Made by a program: the position numbers and the translations under genes. This document shows positions 17,248 to 29,500 of a stretch of DNA of 64,000 nucleotides, piece by piece. Source of the stretch: Caecitellus pseudoparvulus (taxonomy: Eukaryota > Bigyra: Bicosoecida); NCBI GenBank assembly GCA_965644315.1, contig CBFFRQ010000018.1, positions 992,001-1,056,000 of the forward strand, written 5' to 3'. The notes under the pieces are model-generated. The model saw only the letters and a list, made by a program, of their open reading frames with translations. It was not told where the DNA came from and ran no database searches. Position 1 is the stretch's first letter. Each line of letters begins with the position of its first letter.

Positions 17248-18630
17248 ATGGCGTTTCACTCCCCTACTCAAAACCGAGCCCGGGCTGCACACCCAAAGAA
17301 CCAGGGTATTCTTGACGAAGTCAATGCTTTGATTAGTACTGGGGATTCTCCTCCGGGCGTAGAAATCGCGCTGCAAGATGTTGCGGCCAGCTTGCGCCGG
17401 TTCCCCGCAGCAGTCCGGCACAAGTCTCACCTGGACTTGCTCATTGGCGCAGCAGACCTGCCGGTCAGCATCAAAACGCAGATACTTGCCACCCTGCCAA
17501 GTGCACCAAAGAGGAGCAGGCCTTCTTCACAGACTCAGGTTGCCCCGAAACGCCAGGCTGAAGCTGGCGACATGGCTTGCAGCAGGGCGCCGCAGCAGGC
17601 ACTTGCAGATGTCAGGCCAACCGGGGGCAGTGGGGGCGCTAGTCAGCGTCCCCCTCTGCACCCCATGTTTCAGGATGCAGTTGCGGGTATCAAGCGAGTG
17701 GGTTCTCAAGCCGGCTGCGGTGTAGTGGTTGACGACTCGTGGGAGGTGGTCCTGCTCCTAGACACCCGGGAAGTGCGCACGCGCAGTGACCGCGACTACA
17801 TTGCCTCGCACCTGATGGCCAGCGGGGTCAAAGTTGAAACCCGCATGCTTCCCCTTGGTGACATGGTGTGGGTCGCACGGCCTTCCATAGTTCCGGGGCT
17901 GCGTCGCAAAGGGGGCGATGCTGCCAGCGTGAGCTCCCAGCGAAGCGCTGCCAGCGCCAAGGCGGCCTGGGCCCACGAGTGGCTGATGGATGTCATCATC
18001 GAACGCAAACGCCTCAGTGACTTGTCTTCCTCCATTCAGGATGGGCGATACGAAGACCAGAAGCGCCGCCTGTCGGAGTGCCCGTGCTCCAGAGTGCTGT
18101 ACTTGCTAGAGGGCGAGCTGCAGCGGAGGGACATCTTGACCAAGTCAGGTCTCGAGACCGCGCGTTGCTCAACGACTGTGCGCTCAGGATTTGCTGTGCA
18201 CAAGTCGGCCTCTGTGGATGCCTCCATTGCGCTGCTGGCGGATACACACCGGGCACTGACGCGGGCGTTCCTGCCTGCACCTGGGACAAGCAGACCGCTG
18301 CTCGCCTGCCCATGCCTGCCCAAAACGACTGTAACGTATGCAACATTCAGCGAACAGTGCAGCAAGCCCAGTACACAGGCGGCAGTGTCCCTCTTTGGCA
18401 TGCAACTGCGACAGATCAACGGCATGTCAGGCCCACGGGCTCAGGCAGTGCTCGAGGCATACCCCACGCCCTCTCACCTGCGCAAAGCGTATGCCGCGGT
18501 AAATGAAGCAGCGGGGGCCGCTTTGCTGAAGGATTTAGGGGTTCCTGGCCAGCGTGGGCGCCTGGGACCAACCCTGTCGCGAAGGCTGCACGCGCTGTAC
18601 ACCGCGCGCGACTACGCTGATGTGCTGTGA
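17248..18630 (+). CDS. MUS81: MUS81 crossover junction endonuclease catalytic subunit
   Basis: Catalytic subunit of the heterodimeric XPF-family nuclease that cuts 3' flaps, stalled forks and nicked Holliday junctions in the nucleus. The frame has 460 codons from ATG 17248 (context TTCCATGG); an upstream in-frame extension lacks ATG. An N-terminal helix-hairpin-helix-like region (LASLRRFP-type helices, residues 10-90) precedes a short linker. The ERCC4 nuclease core runs from VVLLLDTREVRTR to the hallmark IIERKRLSDL at about residue 250 (ERKxxxD intact) and GRYEDQKRRL. The tail holds the second helix-hairpin-helix. It lacks the usual length of linker between the N-terminal domain and the core, where other MUS81 proteins carry a winged helix. 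The obligate EME1 partner is not in the window. The stop faces the giant kinase stop at 36 bases. Confidence 0.93.
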   Translation: MAFHSPTQNRARAAHPKNQGILDEVNALISTGDSPPGVEIALQDVAASLRRFPAAVRHKSHLDLLIGAADLPVSIKTQILATLPSAPKRSRPSSQTQVAPKRQAEAGDMACSRAPQQALADVRPTGGSGGASQRPPLHPMFQDAVAGIKRVGSQAGCGVVVDDSWEVVLLLDTREVRTRSDRDYIASHLMASGVKVETRMLPLGDMVWVARPSIVPGLRRKGGDAASVSSQRSAASAKAAWAHEWLMDVIIERKRLSDLSSSIQDGRYEDQKRRLSECPCSRVLYLLEGELQRRDILTKSGLETARCSTTVRSGFAVHKSASVDASIALLADTHRALTRAFLPAPGTSRPLLACPCLPKTTVTYATFSEQCSKPSTQAAVSLFGMQLRQINGMSGPRAQAVLEAYPTPSHLRKAYAAVNEAAGAALLKDLGVPGQRGRLGPTLSRRLHALYTARDYADVL

Positions 18631-18666
18631 AGCTCACAAATCACGCTGTATTTATGCGGGTGCGGC

Positions 18667-21600
18667 TTAATTGGACCCCTTTTCGCGAAGGAGCCGGACG
18701 CGAGCTTGGGCAAGCACCCTGGCCACATCAAGGGCAGTTGGTCGCAAGCTGCGATCAGCCTCCAAGCACCTCTTGACAATGTCTCGCACCGCCTCGGGGA
18801 CGAGCCCAGGCCAAGAGCCAACCTTCTCTGGCAGCTCGTCTCCTGAAAAGAGCAAATGCAAAATGCAGTGGGGAAAGGTGTCTGACTCACGGTGGCTCTC
18901 CCAAATGAACCTGCCCGTAAGCACTTGGTAGAGCGTCAGGCCGAGCTGGAAAACGTCTGATGCAGGACCCCACACGCCACGGAATCCTTCTGGGGCGTAG
19001 TAAATCGTCGTCGTCATGGTCTTGGTTGACTGAGTAGCGGAAGAGGAAGCCAGCTTGCTTTGCCCCAAGTCAGACAGTTTCACGTCCGCTTCGGATGCAG
19101 TGGAAGACGTCAACAGGACGTTATCGGGTTTCAGGTCCCGGTGCCACAACTTGCTTCTGTGAAGCTTGGTGAGGGCCGACGCAATTTGGACGCTCCACAT
19201 CAACCTCTGCTCAAATGAAATGGGGTTCGCGGCGTCCTCCACAGGCATTGGCTTGTTGCCGGGAAAGATGACGTCAGTCAGGTTCCCCCCTGCAGCATAC
19301 TCCATGAGCAGGCCAACACAACTTCCTTGGTCTTCCACCAAGGCGTGCGTCTGAATGACATTGGGGTGGCTCTGGCCTTCCATCAATGCGAGTGTGGCGC
19401 TCAGCTCCTTGCTTGAATCGAACGTCTTGCCGTCCTCCAAGAACTTGCACGCCAGGTTTAACCCAGGGTACTCGTCGCACGAAACCAGTTTCACTTCTCC
19501 GAAGCCACCCTTTCCAAGATGCTTGATGACAGTGACAGACTCCATCGGCACCCTCTTCATGCTGGACGTGTCAGCGCCCGCCGCGGCAGCGCCAGACTCG
19601 GGAACAGCTTGCGACGATCCAATCTGCTGAGAGTACTCGCTGTCAACGTTTGCGATGCTGGGCTCCTCGTGAAGACCGATTTGCCCCATCAAGGCCTCTT
19701 CTGCTGCCAGCGCTGTCATTTGGGCCTGTCGCAGGCGCCGTGAGTACTCACGGAAGCTGAGCACCTCCTCGGTTGGTTGTCCTTGAAGAGAGACGGCAAC
19801 ACCTTTTCCTGTGCTTGCTGCACATGGATGCAGCGGCGTTTTTCCGTCCCAAATTCCATCAATGCTCCAGGTTGCCATGTGCAGGAGGTCTTGTCCACCC
19901 TTCAAGACCACGCGGCTGAGTGAGATGGTCCGCCCATCGCAGTCCAGCGTCCACTGCAGCTCAATGCTGCCTGAAGCGTGCTGAGAAAGGGCACTGGAAC
20001 CAACTTTGCACTGCTTGAAGTGCGGGGGGGGGTCTTCTTGGGACAGCAACTGTCGGCCTCCGCTGTTCAGGCCGCTGGCATTGCCAACTGAGAATGCCCA
20101 AGCCTGTCCGGCGGTCAGGACACCACCAAACAGGCATGTCGCTTGATCCAGGTGAACCAAGACATTGGATGTGCAGACACCAACCTCGGTCAAGCAATTC
20201 GAGTCCGTGTCATCACTGGGAATCACAGCTGCTCGCCACGTGTGGGTGCCTTTCACCCACCCTGTGCTTGCTCGGATCCCAGCATTGAACACATCTTCTG
20301 TCTCAACCCCTCCGAAAGTGACAAGACTCTTGCCTTTGTCAGATGAAACCGCAGTGAATGGCGAGCAGTCACTGGTGCTCCAGAGCAGTGACTCCGCCAA
20401 TCCTCGCAGCAGAATGTGCCGCGATCTGCTTGCGCCTTGAGCGCGATGCTGAAGCTCAAGAAGAGCCTCAAGGGCAGCAATCGCTTGGCGGTTCATCTGC
20501 CTCGACTTGACGGAGGACTCACCCCCTACTTCGTGCCCAGAAGACGGCTCGGTCTGCAGCTGGCGCTTCAGAGCCTTGAAGAAAGGCGGCGGCAGCACGC
20601 CCCAGGCCTTCAGCTGCTCCACCAGCCGGAAGCTGTGGTCTGCATGCATAGCGCCCTCACCGTCTTCAAGTGTATCGAGCAGGGCGAGCCTCGGGCGGAT
20701 CAACTGCAGCAAGCGTGTGCCGACCGCCACTTGCAGCGGCGGCAACAGCAGAGCGGCACAGGTGCGTCCTGCACTCTTGCTCAAATACTCCTGTGACATG
20801 CTCTCGTCCTCAGCGAAGGCCTCCTTCCCACTGGGCGTGCCAAACGACACCTCCTCTGCATCGGCGAGAGCTTCGTACTGCTCATCCCACACCGCTGCAG
20901 AATGTGCCTCGTCGGGCCCGGACGAGGAGGGTGTACCAGCCTGGGGCACAGCCCCAAACTGGCTCCACAGCCCACTTGCAAGCCACGCCATGGCTTCTGC
21001 GACGCTGTAACAGCTTCGACGCGAGGCGGTGCCCTTCTCCGCGGACGCACCCCCGGCCGTTGCGTTCTGCACGAGCTCCACAATGCGCTGGACTTCCGAA
21101 GCCCGGGCGCCAGGGCAAGCGGCGGACACACACGCCTCCAAGGTTCCTTCTGCACGCGCTGAGAGCAGCTGGTTCACGAGCTCCGTGTCTTGTGGAGACA
21201 TGGCAAATGCCAGAGCAGCAGACAAGACAGCGTCGAGCAGCACTACAGATGCCGAGAGAAGGTTTTCACTCTGAGGCTCCAACACAGCGGACCCAGAGCT
21301 GCTCGTCGTCACATCAGGCATGACCGCTGACCAGACTGAAGAAGGAACCTGCGCTTCCCCTGCGTCGCTTCGGGCTGCACGGCAATTGGCCACCACAGAC
21401 GGGTCCACAGCCAGCCGAGCCACGCTCAGTGAGCCAGCATGGGCTCGACAGTGCTGCCTCCACTCTGCGTACGCTGACAGGATTGCGATTTCAGCTGTCG
21501 TGTCCAGCTGCTGCGAGACGGCATCAGCGCTACAATGACTCTCCTCGCCTTTTTCGTTGCGTACACACAGTGGCTTGGACCCGTCTTGGACGCGGACGAC

Positions 21601-24600
21601 CTTTGCCTGCACACATTCATCCGAAAACACCCCCGAAGCGCACATGACACTGGATCCTTCCACAGGGGCGCGCCGGGCTTCCTGGACTGCCTGGAGAGCC
21701 GCATCTCGGTGAGAACCGCGTAGCATGCGTGGGAACCAAGGCAAGTGCACCAGGTGCACGATGGAGGCTGCTTGGGGCTGAGGAAGAGCGTCAAGCACCT
21801 GCACAGGAAGAATAAAGTCCTGGAAAGAGTCGGCAATCACATCCCCGATGGTCACAGCGGAGATGACTTCCTGAACCTGCTTTGCTGAGAGCTTGACATC
21901 GTAAATCTGCTCCAGGCCCGGCACTTGCGTCGGCGACGCTATTCCGGTCGGCGAAAACAGAGCGTAGTCACTTGCGGATCCATCAAACTCGGCGGTAGCA
22001 GGAGCAGCAAACATGGGAGCAGACAGACCTGCGCCTGCCTCACTGTGCACTTGCGCTGCTGCCTCTGGGGATGAAACGTGCTCCTCGACAGCCGATCCGC
22101 CTGACGAAGTGCCAGAGTTGACCCAAGCCTTGTGAGCTTCAGCAATGCTTTTGAGATCTGAGTCTGTTGGGACGGGCTCAATTTCATAAGCAAAGCAGGG
22201 CCAGTGCTCAGAATCCCCGACCTCACACTGGACGATGCCAGCGTCGACTGCATAATCCATGATGAGCACAACCTGCCCGCGTTGGACCGAACCCCACCCA
22301 AGGGACGGCGCATCCACCGAAGGTTTAACTCGAGCATGTCCATTCTGCTTGATTTCCCCTCGTTCGATCTTTGCCAACGCTGCCAGTGCTGCAGCTTTCT
22401 CTGGCCCAGCAACTTTGCCGGAAAGCCCATCGATTTCTTGGATGGCATCAAACTGCGACAGCAGTCGCCAAGACCGATACGCATCCACCAACAGCGCAAT
22501 GTCAGACTGGGGAAGGGCCCTCAAGGCTGCTTGCTGAGAGGCAGAGTACACAATCGGTGCGATATCGACGAAGTCAACCTGATCCAGCGCCCCCTGCCAC
22601 CCACGTTCGCTGGGAAAGTCCACCTTGATCCGTTCACCCTCCATAAAGGTGAGGGTTCCAACTTCCTCTTCGCCACTCCCCGCCCCCGTTGCTGCAGCTG
22701 CACCAGATGTAGATGCCTTCCGCCTGACCTTGCAGCCCACCTGGGCAGTGTGACCCACAACCTCCATTTCAGGGGCGTACGCCCGCCAGCGGTCCTGCGA
22801 AGGAAAGTCCACCCAAAGGTCATCCCCGTCAACTTCACTGACGACTCCAGACTCCTGGCGATTCAAGAGTCCCATGCCATACTTTGGGGATGACACACTT
22901 GCCTTCAGCTTGACTCGCTGTCCCACTGCGATGATGGACATGGGTGATGCGCCAGCGGAAACCAATGACAGCTCGGAGGCCAGCCCGTTCCATTCTGAGC
23001 TTGCGGGGAACTTCACCACGAGCCCTGTTGGTTTCACAGTCGTCACTGTGCCGACGTCACCAGGTTTGACACCTCCCCAGCCATAGCGCGGTGTCACGCC
23101 ACTTGCGACGCGAACCCTGTCCCCAACCTGAAAGCTGCCTGCCGCTCGAACGCCGGTGGAGGATGACAGCAAAGCAAGAGCTTTGTCTCGCTTTGGACCT
23201 TGCAGCTTGAGGCCAAGGTGTGGCAGTGCGATGATGGAGTCCCACTTCCCAACGAAGGCCTCGGGCATCTCGGCCAGTCGCAAGAGCAGCTGTGAGGGAG
23301 TCTCAGGGGGCAGCTCATAGTCCAGAGAATCTGAGCTTGAGCGAGGGTCGACTGAATCTTGCTTCATCAGATCCAGGAGGCCGCCAAGCGTGACAGGATC
23401 TGCCTGCAGTGCGTGCAGCGAGTGCCACACATTGTCTTGACAAAGACTGGAAGCCTCCAGGACAAGCTGCAACTGCAGCAGCAACCACTGCACATAGAAC
23501 GCATGAGCGGTGCTCCCAGAGCGAACAGTTTGCATCTGCTTCCGTGCAGCGACCATCTTGGTGAGCGTGTGCATGCAAGAGTGGAAAGAAGCCGGGGAAG
23601 CGGGCAATTCAGGGGTCTCTGGGGGGCCCAGGAATGCAGCTCTGCTTCGCTCGAGCGCTGCACGAGCATACCCATGCCCAGCCAGCAGCAGGCGTGCAGC
23701 GGGAGCGAAGTTGGACTGCACCTGGAGCTTCAGCGACACTTCGTCCCCAACGCTTGCGCACGAAAGTGCTGTAGCAATCGCATCAGTGTCCCTAGCAAGG
23801 CCTCCTGAGAATGACAAGCTGAGCAGCTGGCTTCGCAAAGCTGCGACCAGAGCTGCAAAGCTGACGTCACGCTGCGAAGAGTCGCCGCCACCCAGACTGC
23901 TGGCATACCTGAAGACAGACGTCAGGTCCATGTCGCCCGAGCTTGCTTGGATGCAAGCAAGCCCATTGATGATCTTGTCGTGGTGGTCCATGAGCACAGA
24001 TGGTGGAGGCACCGAGAACGGCCGGCGTGGCATGGCATAGTGAGGCAACTCAGCGCCAGAATGCGTGGTTTGCACAGATTGCTGGAGCTGCTCTGTCCCG
24101 GTCGTACTCATTGCGTGAGCCAGAGCAAGGGCTCCAGCTGGGGGCACTTCGGATCCCACCTCCCGGCAGACAGAAACTTGGGGTGGTGCAGAGCTCGCCG
24201 CCCAATGTCGAAGCACGTTGGCTGCCGCAAACACACTGTCCCCGAGACCTTGTGCAGTTGCATCACCGGGGTCACTCTGGTCTTGGCCTTGAGCTCCTAG
24301 GCTCAATGACAGCATTTGCTGGATAATCGGGTCGCTGAGGTGCTCTGCCAAGGATCGAGCCAGCGGCAACAGCATGCTCAACGTCAACCGGGCCACGGCA
24401 CTATCCCCGAGCCACTTGGCCGGGGTGGCCAGCGCGCTCCCTGGCGCGTTGCGCAGCAGACGGCACAGTCCCATAACATGGTGCAGCACATCTGCACCTG
24501 CTTGCCCCTTGCTCTGACCACCTTCAGATGGTCCAGCAGCTTCGCCTGCATCTCGTTCAGGCAAAGCGGCGAGCTGCTGAAGGCGCTCTCGAACGACATC

Positions 24601-25932
24601 GGATGCCCACTCCGCTCGGAAAGCATCACTTGGCGTGGGGATGTCAAGTGCGGGGAGGTGGGAATGCCAGGCCAGAAGCAGGGGTGGCAGCTTCGCTTCC
24701 TTGCCAGCCCACTCTGCCTGGTCCCGAGGTACCACGCTGGAAGCAAGCATGGCGAAAAGCATTGACTGGCCTCCCATCATGCGCTGTTCGAATACACCCA
24801 TCAGCTGCTTCAGGATGTCTCCGGAGGTAGACCCCATCGCTGGCAAGGCAGGAAGCTGGTCGGCGACGCCAGGGCCGAGTCTCACCCCCAGCTCGGACTG
24901 CACCACCTTGCGCACATCCGACGCATCCAGCACGTGGAGAGGAAGAAAAGCTTCTGAGCCAGGGTAGGCCTCCTCCTGGATCCCAATGACCCATGGGTCT
25001 AAGTTCACGACAGTTGGGCCATCTGCGAGTGCCATGCCTTCCGTGTACTCTGCTGTGAACACAGTGCCACCCAAGTGTCCAGTCAACTTCCCCCATCCCC
25101 ACCGAGTTTCGTCTTGCACAAGTGCCTGTCGCTTTGACGTGCCAGCTGGCAACCAAACGTGCCCTTCTGCGCCATCCAAGGCCCACTTGCGGCCTGCCGA
25201 AGCCACATGCTTCACGGCGGATGCGGGGCAGTCAAAGCCAGAGTGCGCCCGAAACGGCTCACCACACAGAGCACACAGGCAGTCTTTGCTGCTTGGCTGC
25301 GACTCTCCCTGGCTTACGCACTCCACAGCACGTGACCACAGGCGCGTTCCGATCAAGCTTTCTGGCGAAGAAGTCAAGATCTTGCGCAGAGCTTGCGCCT
25401 TGATGGGCAACTGGCCGCCGTTTGGGGCACAGGAGTTGCTGCACACGACAGCCTTGCCTTGCAGGACAGCGCACTGCCCTCCGGGGGGCACAGTTTGTGC
25501 TGCATGGTGACTGCACGGAAGGGAGGAACATGTGTGCAGTGGCTCGCAGCGGGGCAGGCGCAAGAGAAGGCTATACTCACGCGGCCGAGGCTGCTTCCAG
25601 CACCAAATCCCTGCGGAGCAAGCGGCAGAGTGAAGAACAAGTCGCACGGAGGTGGAGAAGGTGGGGGCGCTCACCCTGAGGAGTTGTTGCTTGAGTGTTT
25701 GACGTCGCACCGCACAGTGTGTCCTCTGCGGGGGAGTTTTCCAGAGCCAGATGAGCCAGCATGCACGCTCAGGTCCGCAAGTCGACCAGCACACTCACAG
25801 GGAGATAGAGCCAAGGGTCTCGGGAGCTGGAGTGGTTTGGAGGACAATTTGGCACTCCTCAGCAGCGATGAACACAGACACCCGGCTTGGCACGCCCACT
25901 GCCTCGAGCTCGTTTCTTTCGGCAGCGGACAT
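18667..25932 (-). CDS. Giant protein kinase with mib/KEG-type repeats and SPRY-like region
   Basis: About 2,325 residues if exon 1 (25932-25799) joins exon 2 (25510-18667); the junction GTGAGT...TGCAG keeps phase, but this 288-base intron is long for the window, so the N-terminus is uncertain. Order: Cys-rich CLCALCGEPFRAHSGFDC (about residue 125); large helical region; at least four mib/HERC2- or KEG-type repeats between about 835 and 1158 (GDRVRVASGVTPRYGWGGV, GQRVKLKASVSSPKYGMG, KVDFPSERGWQGALDQV); another helical region; a SPRY/B30.2-like region (about 1768-1952, with GTHTWRAAVIPSDD and CDGRTISLS); and a C-terminal Ser/Thr kinase domain (about 2033-2315). The kinase has GKGGFGEV, ACKFLEDG, WHRDLKPDNVLL, DLGQSK (DLG for DFG) and YYAPEGFRG, so it looks catalytically competent. 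Similar repeats occur beside a kinase in plant KEG, but there is no RING or ankyrin here. Confidence 0.87.
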
Positions 25933-26549
25933 ACTTGGCGTGGTGGGCCGTGGCAGCGGCAGCGGCAGGTGATCCAGCCCAAGCGCGTTAAGTGCTCGGC
26001 GCAGCGCTGCCGGCGCGAATCGAGCAAATACCAAGGCGGTATCGTCATTTAGTGCGCATTCGTTTTTTCTGTGAGCGCGACTTTGCACTTCGCTACGTCG
26101 ACTGCTTGCCCTAGCTACATGATGTGCAAAGGTGACAGCTTTGTAGCTCTGAATGTGGCGCGCTCACAAGCACAGCAGCATGCGTGCGGCATCATGGTTA
26201 ACTTGGACAGCTCTCTACACCAGCTGAACCTGCAAGCTGCGGACGTCTATGCCTGCATGCTTGCCAGTCTCGTGTGCAGTCTGACTCGAGGAGCTTGGCT
26301 CCAATCCCCCCCCCCCCCCCGATCGCCCCGCGTGCAAAGCCAGGAGTCAAAACACCCTGCGATTCGAGGTTCACCGAGTCTTTACGGTGCACTCTTGTTG
26401 ACGCGTCACAGCAAGTGGAGCTGCATGTTGCTGGCTCAAGATCCGCACCACGCCGGGCAAGGACATACCACCATCTACAGAGCGACGGCCCCGTGGAGGG
26501 AGCCCCCCTCATGCCGACGAGCTTGCAAGAAGTGCATCAGTAATCAAAC
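25933..26549. other. Divergent intergenic region, may hide 5' exon of kinase gene
   Basis: About 600 bases between two head-to-head genes. On the minus strand the kinase frame stays open to about 26090 without an ATG, with protein-like sequence (VFARFAPAALRRALNAL), so a further upstream kinase exon is possible. The rest holds a 15-C homopolymer and nothing recognisable. Confidence 0.4.
26306..26320. repeat. Poly-C homopolymer (15 bases)
   Basis: Fifteen consecutive C between CCAAT and GATCGC, about 230 bases upstream of the ankyrin gene ATG. The CCAAT directly before it is a common promoter element. Length is probably variable and prone to sequencing error. Confidence 0.9.
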
Positions 26550-29500
26550 ATGGAAAGAGCCACAACCGCTGCTGCTGCAGCCAAGAGTCCAGAGGCTGGT
26601 GCAGATCTGAGCGACAAGGCCAGCCTTCACGCAACCCTGCAGGCGCTCTGCCTCCCTGCAGACACCCCCAAGCTTCTGGGCATCTTGGAATCTGCGCTGG
26701 AAAGCAGATCAGAGGAAGAGGTGATCAGACTCATTGTCGAGCGAGACCCTGCCGGCTGCGCTCAGGGCGTGCGAGCAGGGGCCACTATGTTGCAGTGGGC
26801 TGTGCAGTATTGTTGCGCACCAGCGGTGAAAATGCTTCTTGACGCTGGAGCCGATGCAGTCGCAACCACAGGTGAGCGCCCCGAAACTCCACTTTGGCTA
26901 GCGGTGGGTGCAGGACCTGCACAGATGCCTTTTGGTGCTTCCACGCGGCGGACAGGGGGGGAAGCTGGTGCCAGGTCAGTGGGGAGTGAGCTCGTGCAGC
27001 CCAAAGCACGCGAGGCTCGACAAGAGATCTTGAAGGCGCTTCTCCTTCGAGGTGCTGATCCCAACATGGCCAATTCTGAGGGCGACACTGCTCTGCATGT
27101 CATGTTGCGGCGCCTGCACCCAGACCAACACCTTGTGGCCGTACTTCTCGATCACGGGGCAGATGCCTTCCAAAAGAATAAAGCAGAAGTATCCCCCCTG
27201 ATCGAAGCATGCTGCAATGTCTCGGCTGTAGGGGCGCTGGAGGCCATGCTTCAAGGACTGGGAGGTAGCAGCCAGTTGCAAGAGCACGCTCCAGCTATGC
27301 TGCTTGCAGCTGCTAGAAAGATGAACTCGGCAGCCATTGTGCACTTGTTTGGTGTGGATGGGCTGCTCGATGAGATGTCCGAAGAGGCCATGGTCGAGTG
27401 CCTTGTCGCTGCGGCTGTACAGCCCACGAACATGGCCCTCATGGTGCTCCTTGACAACGGCATGGACCCGACCCTGTGCCATCCTAGAGAACAGGCACAC
27501 ATTCTGCACACTGCGTGCCGCGCGAACAGGGCACAGTGTGTCCAGTCTCTGCTTGAAGCAGGTGTCTCACCTGCAGGCTCTGCTGAGCTTGGCATCTCGC
27601 CCGCCCTGTTTTGCCTTTCAAGGCAAGGCACGACGCCCTGCGAACGTGACAATGTCGCAAGAGTGCTCTTGGCAGCTGGAGTGGATGTGCGTGAGCCTGA
27701 CCCGAGCAGTGGCCTTGAGGTATTGGCTGCGTGTGCTGCTGTACCAGAGGTTGAACGGAACGTCACGTGGTTGGAGCCAGTGGTTGCTGCTGGCGCCTCT
27801 GGAAGCGGGCTACTCGCCTGGGGCTTTCATCGGCCCTTTAGGAGTGCTGCGCGTTCTGTACTTGAATCTCTCGATAGCAAGTCTACGGCCCTGACTGCAG
27901 ATGTCGTGGGCACGTGGCCTGCAGTCTTTGCCGAGGAAACTCTTTCACATCAGGGCCTGATGGTGCTCGCTCGAGTGATGTGCCTTTTTGACTCCACAGC
28001 GCATGAAATCGCCTGCAGGATGGGGGTGCTGCAAACGCGTCAAACTGGCTTTCGTGGAGGAACGCAGCAATGGCTGGGGGGTGCTGGGCCGCCTCCCACG
28101 TGGGGAGCGACTGGTCTGTCCTGCCGCGACGTTGACGCCTCGGCGTTCCTAGTCCTCTGTGAGAGAAGCGGAGTTCCCCCAAACCATTGGGGGGATGACT
28201 TTCTCCTTGCAGCCGTGTTCGCTTGTGTCCGACTGCTGCAAGACAGCGAGAGCTTCCCGTTTGTGGCTAGCGCTCGCCAGGCCTTGGCTCGCTCAAAGGT
28301 GAACCCGGCTTGGCGGCTCAGGAAGCCGATGCTGCTGCTCCATGCCGTGGGTGAGGACCTTTTTGCAGCTGCACGGGCGGGGAACCTTGCACTTGTGGAG
28401 AAAATGTTGGCGAGTGGCAAGCTCCCAGTCGAGACCCCAAATAGCTCAGGGCAAGTGGCTGTGCACGGAGCAGCAATGAGCGGCAGCATCTCGGTGATGC
28501 AGGCATTGGTCCAAGCGGGTGCTGCCATAGATTGCTGTGACTTAGATGGCAGAACTTGCCTCCACTTGGCAGCTTCGCATGGGAGGCTTGCCATGCTGAA
28601 GCACCTGCTAGGTTTAAAGGGTTCGCCGTCTGTAGACTGTGTCGATTCAAAGGGCATGACGCCACTGATGCTTGCAGTGATGGCAAACAAGCAGAGCTGT
28701 GTAGTCTGGCTGCTGGGGCAAGGCGACTCGCTGGCAGCGCGGACGAAGCGCGGAGAGTGTCCTCTCTCTCTAGCGCTGAGTAACGGCAGCCCTGATCTTC
28801 TGGACTTGGTCTTGGATGCCTTTGAGTCCCAAAAAGATGGCCAACGTGTCATGCCAGCACCAACAGCGTTAATTCGTGCAGCTCAAGCTGGTATCTTGAG
28901 GGTTTTTGAGCGCCTGCTTCGGCTTGGGATGAACATTGACGTGTTGGAGACCACAGATCAACAGCAGAAGTTAGGAGCAGCCCTTGCTAGCAACTTGGGC
29001 ATGCTTCGCTGTGCACTGGCAGCAGGCATGAGCGCTATGTTCCTGGGGGGGAGGCTCCTTCACCACGTGCTTGTATCTGGGAACCTTGAAATGGCTCACG
29101 AGCTGCTCTCCGTTCGTGGCGCTGGCGCTGTCCCAAGCATGGTGCTCAAGCAAACACCAGTCAATGGGTTTGGTCTCGCTGCCCGGTGCATTGTGTTGTG
29201 CCATCGCGAGAGAGCTGTTGCGCACATTGCTCGCAGGCTGGGGCTGGATGTGCCGTCTTTTGACGACCCTGCTGTCTCACCGTGGGACTGCCTGAGCGAC
29301 TGGTCGTCACGCCCGAACCGCAACGCCAAGTTCGCAAACCTGCCAGCGTTGGTCTTGTTGAGGCGGCTTCATTTGGAGGATGTGCATGTACTCTTGAAGC
29401 CCACAGGGGTTGAACACGTGCCGTTGCTGAAGCCTTGCCTTGCCGCGGTCGCGCTGGCCATTCGGCGCCTTCACTTGGATGCCCACCCAGAACGTTTCCA

